Source: Hydractinia symbiolongicarpus (taxonomy: Eukaryota > Cnidaria > Hydrozoa > Anthoathecata > Hydractiniidae). From it: a DNA stretch of 64,000 nt. A program made the position numbers and the translations under genes. Positions within the stretch are counted from its first letter, which is position 1, and every line of letters begins with the position of its first letter. The notes under the pieces were generated by a model that worked only from the letters and a program-made list of their open reading frames with translations, was not told the origin of the DNA and ran no database searches. Where the stretch lies: assembly GCF_029227915.1 (NCBI RefSeq), contig NC_079889.1, positions 9,734,001 through 9,798,000 on the forward strand. The letters are read 5' to 3'. Below are positions 45,539-58,035 of this stretch, one piece after another.

Positions 45539-48500
45539 GGTGTTGAAAATTCCAAGTTCTGGTTTATGTTCTATCACTCCAATCCTGATGATATACAGTT
45601 GAACTCTGCTATACCTTCTTGTGTTCTTTCTTCTTTTATTGTGAAAGTAACCACTGAAACAGTTTCTCCACAACTTATATCCCCATTACGTAGGTGCTAC
45701 AGTAATAAATTACTTTAATTGGAAAGCATAAACATGGCTGTACTAATTGGGACTGTCAGATTATAATCAAGACTTAATGAAAATTGTAAGTATTATGTAA
45801 CAAGGAATAAACTAATTAAGAAGTGTTAAATAATAAATGAATTAAAGTTTATTTATGGAACATTGTTGAAAATAACATCAATTAACTAGTTAAGTCTTGA
45901 AAACATGATATTTTCTAGAATTACCGCTTAAACGGCAAACGTTTAGAAGAACACATAACATCCCTGAATGCTGCTCAATGCTAGCTGCATACAGAACAAT
46001 TTGAGACGTTTAAAGTTTTTATCGCAATTTTCTTCTGATTAGAAACACATATTCTAATTTAACTCTGATCAAATTTGTGCTTGCATTTCGCAGCCGAGCG
46101 ACATACTACAAGCTAGGAAGGGGTATAATAGCATCCTAGGGATATTTTGTTTGCCTAAATGCTTTAATAAACGTCTTCAGGATATTGAAATATTTCCTGC
46201 ACGTAATTTACAATTCCCAGCTGTCATTATTAATAGACAGGCATTTTCTTAGCCTAAAGAGATTTACCACTAATTGTAATAATTTATTCTCGAAAATTTC
46301 GAGATTAAAATTATTTTTTCTTAGATCCACACTAAATCTTTTTCAGGCCTATAGGGATTTTTATTAGTGTAACTACTTCTTTGGAACAAGTACTCTTTTT
46401 CCGGGTAAAAATACTCTCTCTTCGGCGGCATTCCCAGTGCCTGGTGTTAAAGTAGACATCGCAAAACCACTCTTCCTATCGAGTCAATTTGACTCTGCTA
46501 AAATGTCAGTATTAAGCAGAAAATGAATTGATGTCATAATTTCTTTTTAAACAATATGATACCAGACGCGATCACAAGTGATCAAAAGTAAAAATCAAAC
46601 GATCTCAGAGCCGACAATGTTTTGCAAATTCTCCTTTTACGTTTTAAATGTCATCAAAATTAATGTCCTCGATTTAAGAGTGGGCAAGATTATTAAATTT
46701 CCTGTCCAAAAACAAATTAAAGTCCCTTCCCACGTTCCACAAAACTTTCATTACCATTTCGCAGTTTCGAAGCGGTCACGTACTAACTTTCCTTAGACCA
46801 ACATTGTGTAGGCTTAAACCTTAAAATTTTAATTTTAATGTTATCTGTGCACGCTTTTTTTCCTTTAAGAAATAATGTACACAAGGAAAGTTTTATATTT
46901 TTAAATACTCGGCTAAAAAACCCGAAGCGTCAAATATAGTAATTTTATTAAGTGAGCCCTCAACTGACAGGTTTTATAATGAATCAAAAGTTATATTCGA
47001 TTGTCATGTTGTTTTTCCCAATTTTCGTTTTAATTGCTTCTCTCTTTTGAATCTCCAAAATAGTTTATAAGACTTGCAAGTAATATACCTAGAACTTTTA
47101 CAAGATCATATTATCTCCACGTTTGGGTCAAGGGCAGGGACATGCATTTAATTTCTCTAAGCTCAGGGCCAGGGTCAGATACAAATTGAAATAGAGGAGT
47201 AATTATACAATCCTTTAGGTGTTCAACACACATTTTCTTATTCAAGTCCTCCTTTTCTTATTAGTTCTGCGGAAAAAAGGTGAAACAATTTTGTAAAGTT
47301 GAAATACATTAGTTGTGTGCGAAGTAAGTTGTGGATAAGACAGTGGGGAAATAAATATATCGAAGTATCGAAGGAGGGGTATTTCCCTACAGTTATAGAT
47401 ACCGTTGAAGAGAAACAGCTTAACATTTTTGCTTCACTACGTCATTTTAGACTATGTGGATTTCTAATTAATGTTAATTTGTTATTAGTAATGTTATTAA
47501 TGTTAATTTGTTTTTAGTTTGAACACGTGGTAGACATACATCAGTAATATGTAATAACAGAAAATAGACTCATTTTTATTTTAAAAAATTCACTGAAACT
47601 CAGTTCTTGCATAATTTTTAATCTTCTTTCATCCTTTCTTAGTAACTTGCTAGGGAAGGCACGCAGTCAATACGGTCAGAATTAATCACGTGTTGTATAT
47701 CAATCACAAAGTTTTATTTAAAAATGTGTTGCTTCGTGATAAAACAATAATAGCAGTAAGAAAAGGTGTTAATCTTATCTACCTCATTTCGTCGCGAGTT
47801 ATTATCATTATTTTTATTGAAATGGCTTACCTAGCCTCTTTATACCCTGTTAGAACTGCCAACGAGAGTCCTATGAAAGGGGTTCTAGTGCATTTAAAGC
47901 TCCCATTTGAGCTACGGAAGTCGTGGAAGCGCAGCAATCGCTCAACTAGACAACCGCTTAAGATATCATTCCTATTCCTAAGCTGAACGCTAAGCAGAAA
48001 GGATAGATTCAAAATTTTATCTAGCATTACTCGGCCGGTGTTTCAACCAAAGACCTCCCACACTGGAATCGAACGCTTTACCACAAGGCTACCGGCTTTT
48101 TTATTTGTGAAAAAGTAATCGACCCTTTTCTTTTACACAAAAGATTTATCATTTTTCCATTTTAAAGCAAGAGTATTCTTATTATGTTTGTCAGAACTAT
48201 ACAAATGGGATTTGATTCTATGGGCCATTCTTTATTTAAATCTAGGAATGTTCTTACGCTGTTCTGATTTTTAAAAAATAGAGCCTGTTCTGCATGGTTT
48301 ATTCGCATAAAAAACATGCATGTATAACTATGCCTAATTATTACTATTTCCTAACCGATCCGGCGAAGGAAAAAAATTAGATAGCTATGGCGTTTAGAAG
48401 TAAAACACATAAGGAAGAGCTTATAATGAGTTTTTCCGATTATCAGATAAGATTAACTGGTACAAGGAAGTTCGCAATTTAAAGCTTGATATATGTTCAT

Positions 48501-50459
48501 TTGTTTGTTTGTTTTGCATCAAATATACTGCAGTATTGCAAATACTCGATCAAACGTTCAAGAGATTAGCTGTCAGAAATGACTTTTAGGGTGGGTCTTG
48601 TTAGAAGAGAGCTTTTAAATTGTAACAAATCATCTGAATTTTGAATTTTAATTCTTTCATATGTCAAACGTATAAAAAGTATTTCTTTTTTTATAACTTT
48701 TTTTATAACTAACTTATTAAATTTAAAATCCTGGCATTCCATCAGTGATCGTCTTCTGATTGCAAACAAATTCCCCAACGAGTTTCCATATTATTTATAA
48801 CTTTTATAAAAACTTTATCTATTTTAATTTTTTCCACACCCGTCTGGGAAATCCCACAAGACTTTCCCCGCAAGCACTAGACACAGCTAGCTCACAAACG
48901 GAAAGGAGGGTGTTATAAAAAACTAGTCATCAACCCGTGGAGGAAATCCTACAAGACTTTGCCAGCAAGCACTAGACGCAGCTACTATCTTTGTCCCACA
49001 AACGGAAAGTTGAGTGTTATCAAAAAAAAAGTTGTAAAAATTTCTCGAATTTCATTTTTAAAATTAGGTCCAGGAGAAATTAAAATATCGGTCTTGCTTT
49101 TAAGAGATTCAACAGTACACGCTCTTTTACAAGCAGCATGAAGTTTGAAACATAAAGCAATTAATAAGGAACAGCACAAATTAAAAAAGAGAAAGGGTCA
49201 AAAAGGGTTTACAAAAACAACAATGCTCCTAAAAGTTAAGTGTCATATCAAAAACATGATTGGCGCGTTAGTTGACACGCAGACCTTAAGTAGATTGTTC
49301 ACGTGCAACAGTTGAGCTTGTAAGAGAAAAACTATATTAAGCAACAATATTAAGCCTCGAAACTTTGTAAATGAAGAAAGTGGTAGCCAAAACTAATAAA
49401 GACATTAAAAGCTGTTAACGACCAATAAACCTAAATATATTTTTGTGAAACTTAGTTCAATTATCCAATTCGTGTTTGGAAGAAGGTTTATCCCGTCTTA
49501 ATGGCAACCAAACGTTGTTTTATGAGGAAATTTTAACCCTGTGAATTTACCAACAATCTTGTTTAAAACTATTTAGGGTTGAAATTTTACATTTTCTAAA
49601 TATATACTAAGGTAAACAATATTCTAATTTAAAAGAATGTTTACCGTTAAGGAAATAAAAAAAATCAGACAGAAGCAGTGCTCATAAGGCATAGATTGTG
49701 TAATTCGATAGCTATATCAATCATGGATGAAGGTTTCTTTGAGAAGTTATACGGAAAAAAAAAGAGAATACTAAAAATACCAAAAATTGATAAAAAATGT
49801 TTTTTTAAACCATCTTTTGGAAATGCAAGATTAGCATAGCACCACGAGTAACTTGCACATTTTGGAATCAAGATCATGATCGTCATTGTCTGACTTATTT
49901 GGTCATGACTTGACGGTAATGCGCAATTTACCAAGTCACACAGTTAATAAAGTGAAGCAGTATTTGTATACAACAGGATAAAATTGCAGAGATGAATTCT
50001 GGAAGGACACTCATGCAATATGGTAGTTCAATTTTTTACTTAAGGTTCTATTCTATAATTTTCCTTTATTATTTATAACCCTTCAAAGTTCTTTCTACGA
50101 TTGTACAAACATAGTGGTGACAGCATGAGTGACATTACATGAACCACGATTCATCACAATACATGACATTGATTTATCACAATTTTATACTAAACATGTC
50201 CATCCATGTAGGATGCTGGTTCATTTGTGTCTTTGTGAATTATTGGCTGATGTCTAATATTCCCTATGGAAACAAAAAGATTTTTAAAATCAACTTTTTT
50301 TCTGTTTACTTTCTTTCTTCACTTCGTATATTGATGACATATAACTATAAATTTGTCATAATCATAAAGTTATGTTCGTGTTATCGGCTATACACGTGTA
50401 AAAACTCGTTTTTATGAGACCATAAGAAAGTCTTAGCAAGCAATTCAATGAAAAGAAAG
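45539..50459. other. Intergenic region between NIDO/CBM14 gene 2 and the TSR gene
   Basis: Mostly AT-rich with no supported exon. It contains SINE copy C and two related segments near 48.84-48.98 kb ('cccacaagactttccccgcaagcactagacacagct' and its near copy about 110 bases later). Frames of 60-98 codons here show no domains. Further 3' exons of the TSR gene could lie in its right part. Confidence 0.4.
47830..48095 (-). repeat. tRNA-derived SINE, copy C
   Basis: On the minus strand the head near 48095 has an A-box-like TAGCCTTGTGG (rc of 48081-48091); the B box is mutated. The body matches copy B through 'cccatttgagctacggaag' and 'aactagacaacc'. Confidence 0.65.
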
Positions 50460-52664
50460 TCATAAGACACCAACAAAATTAAAAAAAAAACATGCAAACG
50501 GTATATATTTAATTACTGGATGTTTGTTCCTTAAGCACTTACATCTGCCGTTGTAAATAAGAACTCCAACCACAATCAACCCTACCAAAGGTAAAGCCAA
50601 AATGATAACAACAGCCAATAGAGCAAGTGTCAACGAGTTCCATAATGGCTGTTCTATAAATAAGACAAGGATAACAAATATAGCAGACGTAGTTACCATT
50701 AACATGATATAAAAAGCTATAGAAGGAATAATAATACGAATATCAAAAGAAATAACTACCGTTGTGAAAGCGATCAACATCAACAACTTACCTGCCTTGC
50801 AGCTTTCCAAATCCTCCTCAACGTCACTAAGTGTCAAATTCTTTGTTTCACAAAGACGCCCTCCGTTCAAAGGGATGGAGTATAAACACGTGCGACGTCG
50901 ATATCTAATCTCTTTTCCCCGGTGTGTGAAGCAATAACTCCAAGCATGCCAGTTGTTCCAGTTGGCTAAAAAGTAAAAAAAAAATAAAGAGTTTTGGATG
51001 GAATATTTGTAAAAAATGAAGTCTTTTACGTTCATTGTCACGTTCTATGTTAATCACCTGTGTCAAAGAACATACAAAGACCATATTATGGACGTTGATA
51101 ATTATAATTTGCATAAAAAATGTACCTATATAGTTTACGTTACATTGGCGATGCTCGTACTCCAATTTATTTCTCGATAAATTCTTTGTTTGGCAAAGTT
51201 GTCCACCAAATAATGGCGCCGGAGACGTGCATGTACGAAACCTATATTGAATGCCACTGGTATGGTTAGCGTAACAAGCGCTCCATGTAGTCCAATTACT
51301 CCAATTTCCTGTTTTGAAAAAAAAAAAATGTTTAAACTAGCTGTTGTTACTAGGTTACTAAATCAAACTGAAACGAAAAATTATATTTATAAATTTACAA
51401 GCTTTATAATGCAGTTTCACTACTTTTTTAGCCTTAGTATTTCTATCGGATATACACCCATTATACAACGGCTAGACTATTCCGCTACTGTTGTTTTGAA
51501 CTAGCTATCAAGTGAAAAAAAATCATCAAAATCTACACCACAAGTCTCAATAAACAGGGGGATTGTGAAATTTTATGAAACTAATAAGGGTACAAAAGGG
51601 GTTAAATAATGAAGTGGTGGAAGGGGGATAAAAAGGCTATGTTTTTCTCCTTTATCAATACTTATACTTTGTTAACAATAGTTACCGATAACTGCTTCGT
51701 GTTACGGATGCACAAAATAGAGAGAAAACATATGACGAGCGACGGATCCGTGGATTTTTCTGCGGGCTAACGACTAGTCTATATCATAATAATTGTTTGT
51801 TGGTCTGCCTGTGAGCCAAAATAGCAGTTGCGAGTAGCGATGGGCAAATTCCACTAGAGTTTTTAATGCTAATCTATAATTTAGTATAAGCGTATTTAAC
51901 TTTTCAAAGAGTTAAATATATAATTCTTATGAATCACTTTTTCAAACTCTGTTATCATTTATTAATTATTTATTAGTAGTTACTAAGTTACTGTATTAAT
52001 AGCGTATCAAAGGGGTTTTCTTTGCGACTAGGTAAAATCCCTTTGTAACTCTACTAAACTTCTTGCAAAAAATGCATGTATTTGAACTTATCAGATATAA
52101 AGAATAAAAAATAGAAAAAAATAAAGAAAATAAATCTTATAATTTTAGTCTAATGTAGAAAGTTTAAAAAGAAATATTTGAGTATACATATGCTATTAAT
52201 TACTTCTCTTATCTATCTTTATTAATCAAACATCATAAGATTGTTGAAAACATTGCAGGAACGTCTTAAAGCAAAACATTCACCATGTGGTAGTCTACAG
52301 ACTAGCCCTATGGTTTAAAGGATGTCTTTATACGGTTTAAGGGATGCCTTTATAAAAACAAAAAAACAACATAACATAAACAAACAAAAGTTGACAAGTA
52401 AGTTTCCATCTTACCATTTTGTGGTTGTCCTTTAAACATGTGACATGATTCGCAACATATGTTGCACCAGTTGTAACCACAAGAGTCTGTTACGTTGGTG
52501 CATGTACCAACAGGACAAATGTCAAAACCAGAAGATGTTTTAAACTTCTTTATCCCATTTGTTTCTACATAACACATGCCATTTAAGAAGTAACCAGCTT
52601 GAGTAACTGCCACCGTGGTTATCATAAGAGCAAGTAGATAAGTATAACGCAAATATAATTTCAT
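50460..52664 (-). CDS. Single-pass membrane protein with two thrombospondin type 1 repeats
   Basis: Exons are 52664-52415, 51308-51126, 50965-50792 and 50653-50460, all introns in phase 1, giving 266 residues. It has a signal peptide (MKLYLRYTYLLALMITTVAVTQA) and a short Cys-rich module (GMCYVET to CESCHMF, ten Cys in about 55 residues). Two exon-encoded TSR domains follow: 'NWSNWTTWSAC...RFRTCTSP...CQTKNL' and 'NWNNWHAWSYC...RRRTCLYS...CETKNL'. Both keep the W-x-x-W-x-x-W array used for mannosylation and Arg stacking. A 30-residue hydrophobic helix and a short basic tail (CKCLRNKH) end it. TSR domains mediate adhesion and are substrates for O-fucosylation. A strong GTAAGT inside the last exon (about 50546) could instead splice to further cytoplasmic exons, so the C-terminus is uncertain. 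Confidence 0.75.
51735..51850. repeat. Junction of two 'CCGTGGATTTTTCCACGG' family fragments
   Basis: 'ggatccgtggatttttctgcgggctaacgactagtctata' is the end of one repeat copy. It is followed at once by 'tataataattgtttgttggtctgcctgtgagc', the start of another, in the intron between TSR gene exons 1 and 2. Confidence 0.45.
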
Positions 52665-55600
52665 TTTTATAAAGATAGAGTTTATTTTTCAAAAGTGTAA
52701 ATCAAATTTCTTTCGCCTGTTCTTTTTGTGGCAGTTTACTTTTGAAACTTTAATATTTGAATGAGATTTTATTTTTAAATGAAAAAACTTATGGATAGAA
52801 AATCCCCTCTGTTTCTGTTGGGAAATCCCAACCTGTGCACTCAAACTTAACTAATTACTTTTTAATTTATAAAGTTAATAATAAACGTTCTTTGTTTAGA
52901 ACAATGTTTTTTTGTGTCAACGTGAATACACTTAATTTTTGGGGCAAAAATCATGCAGATAAAAGTTCGGGTCTAATGTTCATGCGAGCATGAAAATTTC
53001 ACAAAGTTTTTATGTTATTAATTTGATTATTTCTGCCACATGTCGAATCCGTTTTTCCCGATCTTCACGGTTTTAATCCGATATATGAAATTAACGGATT
53101 TTTCAGGACTTTGCCAATACTTATCTACGTTTTCCGCGCAAAGCCTGGAAGATATGTTATGAACTAGAAGAAAAAATCAAAATGGAATGGCAAAATATTG
53201 CTCAGAAAGAACGACAAATGACGACAACAAAAATATTACCAAAGTCATCAAAAGATACATGTGCTGATATATTCCCTTTTCATAACTGTAACTCTGTCAG
53301 AAGTTATGTATAACAGTTTCTTGATTTCCGCCGCAAAAGGGGGAATCTTTAAAATCACCTGGGAAAATAGAGAAATAAGGACTGCCCAATCCCTTGACAC
53401 TCAGGGTCGAGGATAAAGTATATACCCCGGGCTTTGAAAATTGTTATTTTCAGACTTTCAATTTCTTAAAAACCAATAGAAATGTTTAATTTCATTGTTA
53501 GACAATAGGAATCAGATTGTCAGAATCTGATATTAATGCCTTTCTTTTACGAAGTATTCTCTCGAAGTTTGAATTCGAGGTCCAACAGGCCAAAGTTTCT
53601 TGCCCAAAACAGTCGGTTACCGTTACTCTCAATATGTTTATAACTGTTGGTCAAATTTTTGTAAAACAGATTGATTGATCGCCCAGACTTCGAAGGTTAA
53701 AAAAAATCCTGTATCATTTAAGTTAGCTATTTTGTTTGTTTACTAGGTAAAAGCTAGCTATGATAAAGTGGCATTTATTGTCGTTGGCTTCGCCAGCTAG
53801 CTGGCTATATAGGTATAGCTACCCTGCCAATTGGTTTCAGAAGGGGCCACAAAAGCGATTCTTCTAGAGTGTTTAAAGCTCTTATTTAAGCTACACAAAT
53901 GACTAGAATATTTGCCCAACTAAAAAACGACCTTCCTTACGTATGGATCAAACTCATGCTTTTTTTGGAATCGAGCACTCATTCTCAAACAAACGACTTA
54001 GATTTTGGATATATTTTAGAAACCAAACGTGATGATTTTTCGCCTAAAAGGTGCAGGAGTTTTAAGGAATATTTGACTGTTTTAAGCTACATTTACATGT
54101 TCAAATTCCGCCCTCAATAACTTTTCATAGGGTTGTTCAAATTGAATCAAACTTGGTACACTTATAGTACGTCATAAGAGGAACAAAATGGCAGCAATAC
54201 ATTTTTGCTTGCGTCAGTACATTTTCTGTGACGTCATTAGAAGCTTGAATTTTTTTTAAAAATGCCACTACCTTCTTAAAATTTAATTACTTTTGTTCCA
54301 GAGTGAATTTTTACATTTTATTTGAAGTTTCTGAAAGCTCAATAAAAGTTATTTAACATATTTTTTACGTGCATCGCATAAAAAATTGCCCGAAAATCCG
54401 TTTTTTCCCGATTTTCGGGTAAAATCCGACAAAATTGGGAAATCGGATTATTCACGTGTCCATGTTATAAAAAATGATTCTTCTTAATAAAACAAAGTTA
54501 TGTTGCAAGTTTCAAGTTCTAAGGATAATCCTAACAAGAGTTAGTAAATTTTCCACAATACAAGAGGTTCTTTTTAGAGGTAGTTTCGAATAATGGCCAA
54601 TATCAAAGCCTCTGAAGGTGTGGGACCTAAATATTTGACATGCAGGTGTCTAATAGATAAATATTGAAATTCGGTACGTTTCATATAACATAGCAATAAG
54701 AAGTTATTAAAATAAAAACCGTCAGGGGGGTGGGCGAAATCCGCTAATTTATCGCCATTTTGTTTTGTATATAATTTACATATTTGAATCCTAAATCGAA
54801 CTTTTCTTATTTCGCCTATGTCCCCTAACGTCGTGTTTCTTATAAGCAAAAAAAATTCTTGTAAAAGTCCTTCAAAAAACATATTTTTTTATCAAAAATG
54901 GGAATCTTGCATCAAACCTATTCTTTTTTTTTTCGGCCTCCTTACGTCGTGTTGTTTATAAGCAAAAAAATGTTCTCGTAAAAAACCCTGACATAAGAGC
55001 TTAAGTTGCTATTGCATGTAACTTACATAAGTGCCGTCACATGTTACGTTACAATTCTATGTAAAGTAAGAAACCGAATAAACATGCTCTCTTACGTACG
55101 CTCTTACATAAACCGTACGTACATATGTGAAAGTAGCCTTAAAAAGTTCCTGGCGGCCACTGAACATTGCGCGATGGCTGTATAAGTTCGACTGATCAGA
55201 TTCTCAGGTTGTATATTTAAATAATCCTACTGCTGTTTATTACTGACTTACGTTAAAATTGATCATATTTAATAAATTTGAAAACAATCAAAAAATAATA
55301 TGGCGAACTTATGTGAATTTGGCAAACTTTTAGGTGTTTGGAGGGGTGGGTGGGTTCTGCAATGAGTGGAGGGCCGTTGAAGTGGCGTGATCCAAGTGAG
55401 AATTTAACTATCATTTAGTAAAAAAAACGGTACCACAGTATAAGTGTAGGGCTTTATAGGCAAGTGTTATTAAGATTTTGGCGCACTTATACGACATAAT
55501 GAGGTGAAACTGCCACGTCTTATCGTTTAGAAAGTTTATAAACATAATCACCGTATAGCCGATCAGCGTGGCATAACATGTCTCCTCCCCCTAGTTAAGG

Positions 55601-56040
55601 GGGGAGCTACAACCCAAGACCTGATGGGGGGACTGCTTTATTTCACTACGGAGGGAAGACCGAATTTAATAAAGAAGGACTTAAATTTTAAGGGAGAGAG
55701 ACTGGAATAAAACCCAATAAAAGTAATAATTTACTACTGCAAATGAGTATACATTTTATGATTTTGTGAATGAGTTAATACATATTTTTTATTCTAGAGG
55801 GTCAAATTATATGTTTATGTACGACCTATAGAAATTCTGAGTTTTTGTTACAACTTGTTTTATGTATATATGTAAAACTAATGTGCATTAAATTAAAAAA
55901 AGGAAGCTAAACAAGATTTTCCAAAAACATTGGTGTAGATAAGGGTTATACAATGGATACAACAAACAAAAAAATCATCTAATAGATTCTTCCTTTTTTT
56001 TGGTGAACTTTTTGTTATATTTATACATCGTGTAATGTCA
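52665..56040. other. Intergenic region upstream of the TSR gene
   Basis: No gene is supported. It contains 'cccgattttcgggtaaaatccgac' type inverted words near 53.05 and 54.41 kb, a decayed SINE (copy D, about 53.80-53.94 kb) and AT-rich sequence. The 102-codon frame at 54574-54882 (minus) lacks domain or splice support. Confidence 0.4.
53800..53945 (-). repeat. tRNA-derived SINE, copy D (partial)
   Basis: 'gtttaaagctcttatttaagctacacaaatgactag' aligns with the 'aaagctcccatttgagctacggaag' block of copies A-C, in the same orientation. The tRNA-like head is missing. Confidence 0.45.
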
Positions 56041-56043
56041 TGT

Positions 56044-56385
56044 GGCGCCGTAGATTAGTGGTTATAGCTCTCGTACTCTGTGCGGGAGACCGGGGTTCGA
56101 TTCCTCTTGACGGCGATTCATCATGGGCGAGTGAATGTTACCATAGCCCCGGGTTAACCCAAGCCATGTGAGGGATATTGGGAAGATGGCACACTGTGTG
56201 GGCCGTTGGATGTTGCCGGGAGTTGTCTAGTAGAGCGCGGGCTCTAATTGGGTCTGCGTAGCTCAAAATGAGCATTAAATACTCTAGGACTCTCCATCTA
56301 CGCCATGGCCCCTCCTGGAAATAATAGACAGGGTATATCCAATTTGCCAATTAGGCGTATCTGTTGAAATAAATTCACACAAAAA
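56044..56385 (+). repeat. tRNA-derived SINE of a second family
   Basis: A tRNA-like head at 56044-56115 has the acceptor halves CGCCGT and ACGGCG, an A-box-like TAGATTAGTGG (56051-56061) and a perfect B box GGTTCGATTCC (56094-56104). The anticodon stem-loop is distorted (9-base loop), so it is not a functional tRNA. About 270 bases of unrelated body follow ('gtagctcaaaatgagc', 'cctcctggaaataatagacaggg') and a tail 'ttgaaataaattcacac'. The arrangement is that of a SINE with a tRNA-type promoter. Its sequence differs from SINE copies A-D. Confidence 0.75.
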
Positions 56386-56564
56386 TTTCGTCATTCTATA
56401 GAATTAATGAAATATTTTCGCCAAACCAGGACAATTTCACTGTTGCAAAAAACTATATACATTTTACTATGTTATTTCGCATCCTGAAGTCCCTGCAAAA
56501 ATTTTTCCCTGGGATTTGAGGAAGTAAACTCAACATTGTTTGCAGACCCTTTATACCACACAGG

Positions 56565-57116
56565 CCAACTGTAAATGGATGTGTTGAAAATTACATAAAA
56601 CGTTTGGCATGTAACGCACACTATAAAATTGAGCCAATTCACAAATTCCTATGAGGAAGTGCAGGTTGTGGAAAGTCCCATTTAATAACAGCACTTCCTT
56701 ACGTAGCAGGGAAGTTAGAAAATGACAAGATTGTCATACAAGGGCCAATTGGTGTTGCTGCAGTCAATGTAGAGGGTAATGCAATACATACATTGTTGAG
56801 AAGAGCGATTCATGAAAACCCTATAAGTTTTTTACTTCTGTATCGTAAGAATTCTCTTGATCGCGATGAGTCGCTTTACCTAATTCAGCAGTTTTTAGGA
56901 AACAAAACTGTTGATGTTATCATCAAAGATTTCAATATAAATGCATCGAGTGGCGAAAATTACTTTCTTCATCTTCTCACTGAATATAAACAATATATAA
57001 ACAATATCTCAGGTTCACTTATTGATCACATTTATTTCCATGACAATTTGCTTTCCACGCTTAATGTCGAGGCTCTTGTTAAAATGTATACTTTAGTAAT
57101 CACGCGCGATTATTAA
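56565..57116 (+). pseudogene. Broken Helitron-type helicase/endonuclease fragment
   Basis: One frame carries a PIF1-like helicase start (Walker A 'GSAGCGKSHLI', then 'GPIGVAAVNVEGNAIHTLL'). It is preceded by 'CVENYIKRLACNAHYKI' and an in-frame TGA at 56652. The frame passes directly to an endonuclease/exonuclease/phosphatase-type end ('DVIIKDFNI', 'GSLIDHIYFHDNL'). Helicase motifs Ia onward are missing, so most of the helicase has been deleted. Helitron polyproteins can join a Rep/helicase to an AP-type endonuclease, which explains the mixture. No Rep domain or element ends were seen. It is a dead fragment. Confidence 0.65.
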
Positions 57117-58035
57117 GTCACATAATAAAGTTTTGCGCAATCATTTGATCCTTTATCCTGTTTTTAAATTGGAAATCTCAGCCTTGGGTGGATCATTAGA
57201 ATTTTTCTCTTAACAAGGCGGAAATCTTCAGGACACCCAATCTCTTCAGGACACGCAATAATAGCGGTAATTTATTACTGAAGTGTACATCCTGTGTAAA
57301 TATCCATAATAAATAATTAAATTAATAAATAAGCCCTAAGGTTTCTTGTTTTTTATTTATTTATTAACGAAATACATACATATATGTAAAGAAAGTTCTA
57401 TAAAGGTGCAGAATCAAACATTTGTGAAATCAAACTCTGTAAAATGTCTAGTCGATTAATTTTCTGTGTTTTAAGGGCCTACACTCGATAATTCGTTCAT
57501 GCTGAGAGATCAAGGTGAAAAGTTATGGGCATTTTTACAGTGCACAAAGCAAACAAACAAATGCGATTAATTCTTCAATCAAATGTTTAGCAAAAACGTT
57601 AAGTGCTTCCCTACTGATTATTAATAAATTTAATACGACACACCGATTAACAACGCAAAAAGGGTTACTAAAATTATACGAAATTCTGTCTACACAAATA
57701 ATCCACACATATAGAGGTTAGACGAAACTATGTATTCCAACTATACCAGAACTGTACAACAAATCTAGGGAAACAGTGGTAAGGGTAACAATGGTTCCCA
57801 AATTCAGTATTCTGATCTTGTTTATATCCTGAATTTAGCTATTTGTGTGTATGGTGTAGACATAATTTGTGCTGCAAGCTTGACTTCCAATAACACAAAA
57901 AATGCTTGACAAATTGCTGTGAAACAGCCATAAAAAGACATGTTCCACAACAAAGCGACACAGTGTATTTTCTATATGCACAACAGTTGCACAATAATTA
58001 CAAACTTTACCGGAAACAATAGAGAACATTGCAAA

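Noticed and set aside
47690-47986. 98-codon plus-strand frame
   Set aside because: Its second half is SINE copy C; not a gene.
48566-48778. 70-codon minus-strand frame, considered as a 3' exon of the TSR gene
   Set aside because: No matching phase-1 acceptor at its start and no recognisable domain.
54574-54882. 102-codon minus-strand frame
   Set aside because: Resembles no family, contains repeat-derived sequence shared with 54.9-55.0 kb, and has no promoter or splice context.
56051-56115. Functional tRNA gene
   Set aside because: The B box is perfect, but the anticodon loop is nine bases and the T stem is imperfect; the sequence continues into a SINE body.
56138-56350. 70-codon minus-strand frame
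   Set aside because: Lies entirely in the body of the SINE at 56.04-56.39 kb.
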